Both the position numbers and the translations under genes were made by a program. This document shows, piece by piece, positions 15,096 to 19,851 of a stretch of DNA of 19,851 nucleotides. Below the pieces are notes generated by a model that made no database searches, was not told the DNA's origin, and saw only the letters and a list, made by a program, of their open reading frames with translations. The stretch covers positions 8,838-28,688 of the forward strand of contig DFHL01000027.1 of NCBI GenBank assembly GCA_002371315.1, written 5' to 3'. Every line of letters starts with the position of its first letter. Position 1 is the stretch's first letter. This DNA comes from Bacteroidales bacterium UBA3724 (lineage in GTDB: Bacteria > Bacteroidota > Bacteroidia > Bacteroidales > P3).

Positions 15096-15893
15096 ATGAA
15101 AAAGACAGGATTCACAACAATACTCTTCCTCGCCGCCATCCTTTTTGCTGGCTGCAAGGGCGGCAACAGCGACGGCACGATGACGTTCAGCATCGAGGGA
15201 ACGCTGGCAAACGCCGCAGGCAAGATGCTTTACATCGAAGAGATGACACCCGACAACGGCGCACAGTTTGTCGACTCGATACGCTGCGACGGCGACGGCC
15301 ACTTCAGTTTCGAAGGCACGATGACCTACCAGACCTTCTTCAATCTGCACAGCAGCGCAGCCGACTACATAGTGCTGCTGCCCAACGACGGCGAGAAAAT
15401 CAGCGTCAGCGGCAACGCCGACAACCTGGGTTCGACCTATATGGTCGACGGGTCGCCCGAATCGCGCCTTATGTGGCAGATACAGAACTATATAAACGAT
15501 GCCAATAAGACCATTGCCGACATCGCGCAGCAGGACAAGCACAACCGCGAGACGCTGAGCGAAGCCGAATACGAAAAGGCGCGCAGCGTGACCGACTCCA
15601 TCTTCATTGCCGAGCACAACCTGCTGGGAGTGATGTTTCTCAACTTCATTGAGGACAACCGCGGCTCACTGAGCACCCTCTATGCCATCGACGCCCCATT
15701 CAACCGTTCGGCTCGCGTATTCTATTCTGAATCAGACTTCGAAGTATTCGAAACCGTTCTCGAAGGCCTTCAGGAGCGCATCCCCGACAATCCCCACACG
15801 CAGTACTACCAGACCCGCGTGGAGCGCGCACGCAGCGCACGCACCATCGCACAGCAGCAGCAACAGAGCGGCCAGGAATTCATAGTGGAATAA
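15096..15893 (+). CDS. DUF4369-type lipoprotein without thioredoxin domain
   Basis: A 265-aa lipoprotein; the signal peptide ends LFAGC, with C20 lipidated. Residues 28-125 form a beta-rich domain of DUF4369 type (FSIEGTLANAAGKMLYIEEM, DSIRCDGDGHFSFEG, LLPNDGEKISVSG). A helical part follows, with an Ile/Leu-rich segment near 170-220 and a Q-rich tail. In many Bacteroidetes proteins this arrangement is followed by a thioredoxin-like AhpC/TSA domain of about 130 residues; here the protein ends where that domain would begin. No CxxC is present. The next gene starts 16 nt downstream, so no room is left for a broken continuation. It lies 5 nt behind aroC. Function unknown. Confidence 0.8.
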   Translation: MKKTGFTTILFLAAILFAGCKGGNSDGTMTFSIEGTLANAAGKMLYIEEMTPDNGAQFVDSIRCDGDGHFSFEGTMTYQTFFNLHSSAADYIVLLPNDGEKISVSGNADNLGSTYMVDGSPESRLMWQIQNYINDANKTIADIAQQDKHNRETLSEAEYEKARSVTDSIFIAEHNLLGVMFLNFIEDNRGSLSTLYAIDAPFNRSARVFYSESDFEVFETVLEGLQERIPDNPHTQYYQTRVERARSARTIAQQQQQSGQEFIVE

Positions 15894-15909
15894 CAAGCAT
15901 CTGAAGCCG

Positions 15910-16662
15910 ATGAGAACCAAGACCTTCTTTGTCACCGACGCACATCTGGGCAGCGGAGCCGACAGCCGCCAGCGCGAGCTGGATATGGTTCGCTGGCTCG
16001 AAAGCATTGAGCCCGAAGCCAAAAGAGTCATAATGCTCGGCGACATATTCGACTTCTGGTTCACATACAAGCAGGCCGTGCCGCGCGGTTTCGTCCGCCT
16101 GCTGGGCACTATGGCGCGTATGGCCGACAGCGGTGTCGAGTTCCATTTCTTCATCGGCAACCACGATATGTGGATGTTCGACTATCTGGAAAAAGAAATT
16201 GGCGTAACGATGCACAGCGACCCCGAGGCTATGGAGCTGGACGGCAAGCGGTTCCTGCTGGGCCACGGCGACGGCCTGTGGAGCGGCGACCGCAAGTACA
16301 ACTGCCTGAAGCGCGTCTTCCGCGGCCGCCTGAACCAGTGGCTTTTTGCCGGCATACACCCCAACATCGGCTTCCCCATCGCCTACCGCTGGTCGAACAG
16401 CAGTCGCAAAAAGCACAGCGCCGCAGACTCGGGCTACCTTGGCGACGACCGCGAAGGCATATACCTCTACTGCAAGCAGATGCAGCAGCAGAAACTCGAT
16501 GCCGGCGTGCAGCCCTACGACTACTTCCTCTTCGGCCACCGCCACACCCCCGTCGTCCGTTCGCTCGGCACCGCCACCTACATCAACGTCGGCAACTGGA
16601 TCCAAAACCGCGACTACGCCGTCTTCGACGGCGAAACCTGCGAATTGAAGTCTTTCAAATAG
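15910..16662 (+). CDS. lpxH: UDP-2,3-diacylglucosamine diphosphatase (LpxH-like)
   Basis: A 250-aa calcineurin-like metallophosphoesterase. Metal-binding motifs are complete: D10-x-H12 (TDAHLG), GD at 44-45 (LGDIFDFW), GNHD at 83-86, GHGD at 118-121 and GHRH at 209-212, followed by the GNW motif at 228-230 (INVGNW), which is typical of LpxH proteins. It hydrolyses UDP-2,3-diacylglucosamine to lipid X and UMP in lipid A synthesis at the cytoplasmic face of the inner membrane. Length is normal. It is the last gene of the run from the FKBP gene, 16 nt behind the lipoprotein. No other lipid A gene is in the window. Confidence 0.9.
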   Translation: MRTKTFFVTDAHLGSGADSRQRELDMVRWLESIEPEAKRVIMLGDIFDFWFTYKQAVPRGFVRLLGTMARMADSGVEFHFFIGNHDMWMFDYLEKEIGVTMHSDPEAMELDGKRFLLGHGDGLWSGDRKYNCLKRVFRGRLNQWLFAGIHPNIGFPIAYRWSNSSRKKHSAADSGYLGDDREGIYLYCKQMQQQKLDAGVQPYDYFLFGHRHTPVVRSLGTATYINVGNWIQNRDYAVFDGETCELKSFK

Positions 16663-16733
16663 GCCATTTCCATATCATTTTCACCTCATCAGTACACCAA
16701 CATTTTAGTTACTAACTTAAAAAAATGCCTGTT

Positions 16734-16756
16734 TTTTTTAATTAGTAATTAAAAAA
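16734..16756. terminator. A/T-only palindrome between convergent genes
   Basis: Arms 16734-16744 and 16746-16756 are a perfect 11-bp inverted repeat around G16745, made only of A and T, with T-run and A-run outer ends. It lies between the ends of lpxH and the minus-strand gene. It could serve as a weak bidirectional terminator, but a stem without GC is not a standard one. Confidence 0.4.
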
Positions 16757-16789
16757 TTGGTATCTTCGATAGTTTTCCATATTATGGCT

Positions 16790-17263
16790 TTATCTGGAAC
16801 CCGGCATATCGCCGGACCAGCCGTGGCCGAGATCCCAATGTTCGTCATAGACGAATTCGAAATAGGGTAAGGCGAACTCTTTTTCAATCAGTTCGGTGAG
16901 CTTGTCTTGAATGGGTTCAGCCCAGTGGCCGACAAGTACGATGAACTTGTCAATAGTCCACGCCACACGTCCGCGAGGAATCTGCGTATAGTCGCCCTTG
17001 AACTTGGTGTCGAGGTGCTTGGCTTGAGCCCGGAAATACTCCTTTGCCCATATCTGGCGATGCAGATGCGGATAATTGATAAACGGCTTTCCTTTCTCGG
17101 CGGCCTCCTCCACCTCGCGAGGCGTCAACTCTTTTTTTCGTACCCCGAAAAGAGTATTGTCTGCAGGATCATACAAAAATATCCCCACACTCGGCATCTG
17201 TTCGTCGAACGACCGCATATCGTCAATCTGCGCATCGTGTTGTTCTTTGGATAAGTTTGTCAT
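16790..17263 (-). CDS. Uncharacterised 157-aa protein
   Basis: A soluble protein with no signal peptide or membrane segment. In order: an acidic N-terminus (SKEQHDAQIDDMRSFD), a strand region VGIFLYDPADNTLFGVRKKE, a helical part with FINYPHLHRQIWAKEYFR, then the block KGDYTQIPRGRVAWTIDKFIV (about 89-109) and the end YDEHWDLGHGWSGDMPGS. I recall similar unannotated proteins in Bacteroidetes and Firmicutes with the pattern F.GDYT..PRGRV and HWD.GHGW, but no function is known to me. The histidines and tryptophans in the last block could form an active or binding site. Base composition is less GC-rich than the neighbours, which may mean later acquisition. It starts 62 nt behind the envC-like stop, so cotranscription is possible. 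Confidence 0.72.
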   Translation of the reverse strand: MTNLSKEQHDAQIDDMRSFDEQMPSVGIFLYDPADNTLFGVRKKELTPREVEEAAEKGKPFINYPHLHRQIWAKEYFRAQAKHLDTKFKGDYTQIPRGRVAWTIDKFIVLVGHWAEPIQDKLTELIEKEFALPYFEFVYDEHWDLGHGWSGDMPGSR

Positions 17264-17325
17264 TGCTTAAAAGGATGTTAAATAATTCATTTTCACAAGA
17301 ACGACCTGATAGAAGAATTCATTCC

Positions 17326-18618
17326 TTACCTCAGCCAGGTGCGGGGGTTCTGGCTTTCGCGGCCTTTCCAGAGCTGGAAGCTGAACTCGCCGTGGCCGGC
17401 GCCGTCGTCGGCCACGGTGCCGATGGTGGCGCGGGTCGAAACCGACTGGCCCTCCTTGACGCTGCGCGAGGCCAGGTTGGAATAGACCGTCATATAGTCG
17501 CCGTGGCGGATGATAACACCGTAAGTGCCGTTGGGACAGGTAAATGTGCGCGTAACCTTGCCCTTGAAGACAGCGTAGACGTTGGTGCCCTGCACGGTGA
17601 CGAGGTCGATGCCGTTGTTCATATTCTGTCCGCCGCTTTCGTGCGTATAGATGCCATAGTTGCGTGAAATAGAGGTGTATGCCACCGGCCAGGCCAGCCT
17701 GCCCTTGTTCGAGGCAAAGTCGTTGCTCAGTGCAGCCTCTTCGGCCAGGGTCTTGTCGGTGACGGTCGGTTCAGACGGCTTGGAAGGCGCTGCGGTGCTG
17801 CCGCTTTTGCCGGCCGACGGCTTGGCGCTGCCGCCCTTCGACGACGACTTGGCCGCCGCAGCCTTGGCCGCTGCCGCCTTGCGCACCTCCTCGTCGATGA
17901 GGCGCTGAATCTGCTGCTGCAGCTTGCGTTTCTGCGCCTCCTTCTTGCTCAGCTGCGAAGTCAGTTGCTTCTCGTTGGCCTTCGACTGCTTCACCGAGGC
18001 CTCCTTCTGGCGCTGCTCCTTGGTCAGCTGGTCGCGCTGGCGCTTTTCCTGCGTCAGCAGGCTGCTCTGCTCCGAGCGCTGTCGCTGCAGCTCGTCGTTG
18101 GCCGAGCGCAGCTGCTGCTCGCAGTCGCGTATCTTGGCCGACTGATCGAGGCGGTAGGCGTTGTACTTCTTGAAATATTTGGTGCGCAGCAGGGCCTTGT
18201 TGTACGACGGCGTGTCGAACAGCAGCACCCACTTGTCGACGTTGTTGTATTCGCGATACAGGGCCCTCACGGCGGCGGCATAGTTCTCCTGCAGCGACTG
18301 GCGGCGCGACTGCACGTGCGTGATGCTGTCGTTCATCAGCGAAATCTGTCCGTCGATGTGCGACAGCTGCCCGTTGATGTTGTCGATCAGGCGGTTGCGT
18401 TCCTTGATTTTCTTGTTCAGGGCCGCCAGCTGGCTGCTGGTCAACTTGGTGTTCTTCTTGGCCTTGGCCAGGTCGGCGTTGAGCTTCTTGATTTCGGCCT
18501 CGAGCTGCGTTTTCTCCTTCTCGAGCTGTTTTTTCGACCGGTTCTGCCCCATTGCCGGCGTGGCCATCGCGATGGCGGCAAGCAGCATAAGCGGCAGGAT
18601 ATATCTACGTGTGTGCAT
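17326..18618 (-). CDS. EnvC-like murein hydrolase activator (degenerate M23)
   Basis: A 430-aa exported protein. The signal peptide ends near AMGQ (residue 24-25). Two long coiled-coil regions (about 28-110 and 150-250, rich in K, Q, E, L) are joined by a short non-coiled segment and followed by an A/S/K/P-rich linker (250-290), then an M23 (LytM) domain (310-430). Metal ligands are missing: NNGID replaces the usual HxGID (His to Asn), and GEFSFQLW stands where active enzymes have HLHFEL. So it should be an activator of an amidase, as EnvC is, rather than an enzyme. HGDYMTVYSNL is well kept. A role in septal peptidoglycan splitting is inferred. Confidence 0.9.
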   Translation of the reverse strand: MHTRRYILPLMLLAAIAMATPAMGQNRSKKQLEKEKTQLEAEIKKLNADLAKAKKNTKLTSSQLAALNKKIKERNRLIDNINGQLSHIDGQISLMNDSITHVQSRRQSLQENYAAAVRALYREYNNVDKWVLLFDTPSYNKALLRTKYFKKYNAYRLDQSAKIRDCEQQLRSANDELQRQRSEQSSLLTQEKRQRDQLTKEQRQKEASVKQSKANEKQLTSQLSKKEAQKRKLQQQIQRLIDEEVRKAAAAKAAAAKSSSKGGSAKPSAGKSGSTAAPSKPSEPTVTDKTLAEEAALSNDFASNKGRLAWPVAYTSISRNYGIYTHESGGQNMNNGIDLVTVQGTNVYAVFKGKVTRTFTCPNGTYGVIIRHGDYMTVYSNLASRSVKEGQSVSTRATIGTVADDGAGHGEFSFQLWKGRESQNPRTWLR

Positions 18619-18711
18619 ACTTCAATGATGGATTTTAACCCTATGAACGCGCAAAAAACCGTTTTATTGCAGAGATTTGATTATTTTTCACGCCAATACG
18701 CAAAAGTTTCG

Positions 18712-18719
18712 TAATTTTG
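18712..18719 (+). promoter_or_regulatory. -7 element for the pyridoxamine-kinase-like gene
   Basis: TAATTTTG matches TAnnTTTG, 32 nt before the ATG at 18752. No clear TTTG lies at the normal distance upstream, so the -33 element is weak or absent. The space between this and the divergent envC-like start is about 130 nt. Confidence 0.6.
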
Positions 18720-18751
18720 CACAAAATATCACGACGAGAAAGTGTGCGCAA

Positions 18752-19597
18752 ATGAAACAGATACTGCTAATTAACGACGTTGTGGGCTACAGCCACGTGG
18801 GGATGGTGGCGATGCTGCCCATACTTACCTACCTTGGCCACCCCACCTACAACCTGCCAACGGCGCTGGTGTCGAACACGCTCGACTACGGGAGCTTCGA
18901 GACCCTCGAAACGACCGCCTATATGCGCGGCACCATCCCCGTATGGGAAAAGCTGGGCTTCAAGTTCGACGCCGTGTGCACCGGCCTGATGTTCAGCGAA
19001 GAGCAGGCGCGCCTCGTGGCCGACTACTGCAAGCAGCTGCACGCCGAGGGCACCACCGTCTTCGTCGACCCCATTATGGGCGACGGCGGCCGCCTCTACA
19101 ACGGCATCAGCCAGCGCCAGGTCGAGCTGATGCGCGAAATGGCCAGCGTGGCCGACCTGACCTTCCCCAACTACACCGAAGCCTGCTATCTTGCTGGCTG
19201 CCAATACAAAGCAGAAGGCACAACCTGGGCCGAAGCCTGCGCCCTGCTCGACGGCATCGCCGCCCTGGGCGCCAAGTCGGCCATCATCACCAGCGCACGC
19301 GTCGACGGGCGCAGCTGCGTCATAGGGCGCCGCAGCGACGAGCCCCTGGCGGGCTTCACGCAGCACATCGGCGACGGGCGCTACTTCCGCCTCGAATACG
19401 ACGAAATACCCGTCTCCTTCCACGGCACGGGCGACATATTCTCGGCCATACTGATAGGCCACCTGATGAACGGCGAAGCGCTGATGGAAAGCACGCGCAC
19501 GGCGATGGACACCGTCAGCCGCCTGATAGAGCGCAACCGGGCGCTGCCCGACAAATGCCGCGGCATACCCATCGAGCAGTGCCTCGACCTGCTGTAG
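18752..19597 (+). CDS. pdxY: Pyridoxamine/pyridoxal kinase-like (PdxY/PdxK family)
   Basis: A 281-aa ribokinase-fold kinase that phosphorylates vitamin B6 vitamers. The start at 18752 (MKQILLINDVVGYSHVG) is chosen because it places the conserved N-terminal strand and VGYSHVG correctly and follows a -7 element; the frame is open 75 nt further up without conserved sequence. Seen motifs: SNTLDYGSF (41-49), FVDPIMGDGGRLY (104-116), FPNYTEACYLAG (138-149) and the catalytic loop HGTGDIFSA (224-232) with base D228. The hydroxymethylpyrimidine kinase ThiD is the nearest alternative; the MGDGGRLY motif and overall pattern favour the pyridoxal kinase group. It is a single-gene unit with its own terminator. 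Confidence 0.85.
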   Translation: MKQILLINDVVGYSHVGMVAMLPILTYLGHPTYNLPTALVSNTLDYGSFETLETTAYMRGTIPVWEKLGFKFDAVCTGLMFSEEQARLVADYCKQLHAEGTTVFVDPIMGDGGRLYNGISQRQVELMREMASVADLTFPNYTEACYLAGCQYKAEGTTWAEACALLDGIAALGAKSAIITSARVDGRSCVIGRRSDEPLAGFTQHIGDGRYFRLEYDEIPVSFHGTGDIFSAILIGHLMNGEALMESTRTAMDTVSRLIERNRALPDKCRGIPIEQCLDLL

Positions 19598-19633
19598 GCC
19601 CCGCCGCCGAAAAGGAAGAAAATGCAGTTTTCA

Positions 19634-19676
19634 GGCTTCCGGCCGATGCCCCACACCGGCCGGAAGCCCTTTTTTT
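19634..19676 (+). terminator. Rho-independent terminator after pdxY-like gene
   Basis: GGCTTCCGGCCG (19634-19645) pairs perfectly with CGGCCGGAAGCC (19657-19668), an 11-nt loop, then C and seven T (19670-19676). Strong and unambiguous. Confidence 0.95.
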
Positions 19677-19700
19677 GCACCCCAGCGGCACGCAGTGACA

Positions 19701-19731
19701 CACAGCGAAACGCAATGGTGCACAGCGAAAC
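19701..19731. repeat. Direct repeat CACAGCGAAAC, 20 nt apart
   Basis: CACAGCGAAAC occurs at 19701-19711 and again at 19721-19731. A short exact repeat of unknown meaning, between the terminator and the palindrome at the window edge. Confidence 0.5.
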
Positions 19732-19786
19732 AATCAACCTCGTAACCAACAGAAAAACAACCCTTTAAGCCACCTTCTCCGTCATA

Positions 19787-19851
19787 TGTACAGTATTTGT
19801 ACAGTATATGTACAGTATTTGGACGCTTCGGAAGCGTACAAATACTGTACA
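19787..19851. repeat. 11-bp direct repeats running into a 43-bp palindrome
   Basis: TGTACAGTATT (19787-19797), TGTACAGTATA (19798-19808) and TGTACAGTATT (19809-19819) repeat with an 11-bp period. The third unit is also the left end of a palindrome at 19809-19851: 21-nt arms around G19830 with one mismatch (G19822 against A19838). The inverted copy of the unit ends at the last base of the window, so the element may continue. No gene is visible between the terminator and here. Confidence 0.85.

Noticed and set aside
16783..16869. Short + strand frame after a weak promoter-like sequence (TATCTTCG near 16760)
   Set aside because: Only 28 codons, antisense to the end of the 157-aa gene, and the -7 element is imperfect.
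19787..19851. CRISPR array
   Set aside because: The 11-bp units follow each other without spacers and one copy is inverted, which does not fit repeat-spacer structure.
1..19851. Mobile element, prophage or defence island
   Set aside because: No transposase, integrase, phage gene, target-site duplication or restriction-modification gene is present; the gene content is core metabolism and envelope functions.

Overview
This window is chromosomal DNA from a member of the Bacteroidales, probably one of the GC-rich lineages; the genus cannot be fixed from the sequence. The evidence is a GldB-type lipoprotein, a DUF349 repeat protein, a DUF4369 lipoprotein, an EnvC-type degenerate M23 protein, a LysM lytic transglycosylase next to an FtsB/DivIC-like protein, Bacteroidetes-type promoters (TAnnTTTG at -7), and A-rich leaders without clear Shine-Dalgarno sequences. 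Genes are GC-rich with mostly C-ending codons. No tRNA, rRNA, CRISPR array, phage or insertion sequence was seen. Sixteen protein genes are supported, most of them core genes.

Layout. (1) 26-1610, + strand: a PflX-like radical SAM protein and a small uncharacterised protein, closed by a hairpin. (2) 1611-2329: a non-coding stretch with two 11-bp-period repeats and a promoter. (3) 2330-4372: a DUF349 protein followed by a strong terminator. (4) 4553-8909, + strand: a GldB-like lipoprotein, an LtaS-type membrane sulfatase-fold enzyme, a YegS/DgkB-like lipid kinase 3 nt behind it, and a SUI1/YciH-like factor. (5) 8916-11466, - strand: a cell-wall group, read as mltD-like, ftsB-like, then an NlpC/P60 lipoprotein. 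(6) 11467-12136: a second non-coding stretch holding a relative of the 1833-1876 repeat, then the promoter of an acetate/butyrate-kinase-family gene (buk). (7) 12137-16662, + strand: buk, FKBP isomerase, chorismate synthase, DUF4369 lipoprotein and LpxH, tightly packed. (8) 16790-18618, - strand: an uncharacterised 157-aa protein and an EnvC-like protein. (9) 18752-19597, + strand: a pyridoxamine-kinase-like gene and its terminator, then a repeat-palindrome at the window edge.

Most genes serve the envelope: peptidoglycan turnover and division (mltD, NlpC/P60, ftsB, envC), lipid A synthesis (lpxH), lipid head-group transfer with possible diacylglycerol recycling (LtaS-like plus DgkB-like), and lipoproteins. 

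The most striking observation is one of composition. By manual reading I find no CATG anywhere in the 19.85 kb, although several dozen would be expected. Coding sequences avoid it by synonymous choice: Asp, Tyr, Ala, Arg, Gly and Asn codons before Met end in T, against the strong C-ending preference elsewhere. This suggests genome-wide avoidance or erosion of a CATG target. Other notable points are intergenic repeats with periods of 11 and 8 bp, a chorismate synthase lacking about 45-50 internal residues, and a buk gene with no phosphotransacylase beside it.
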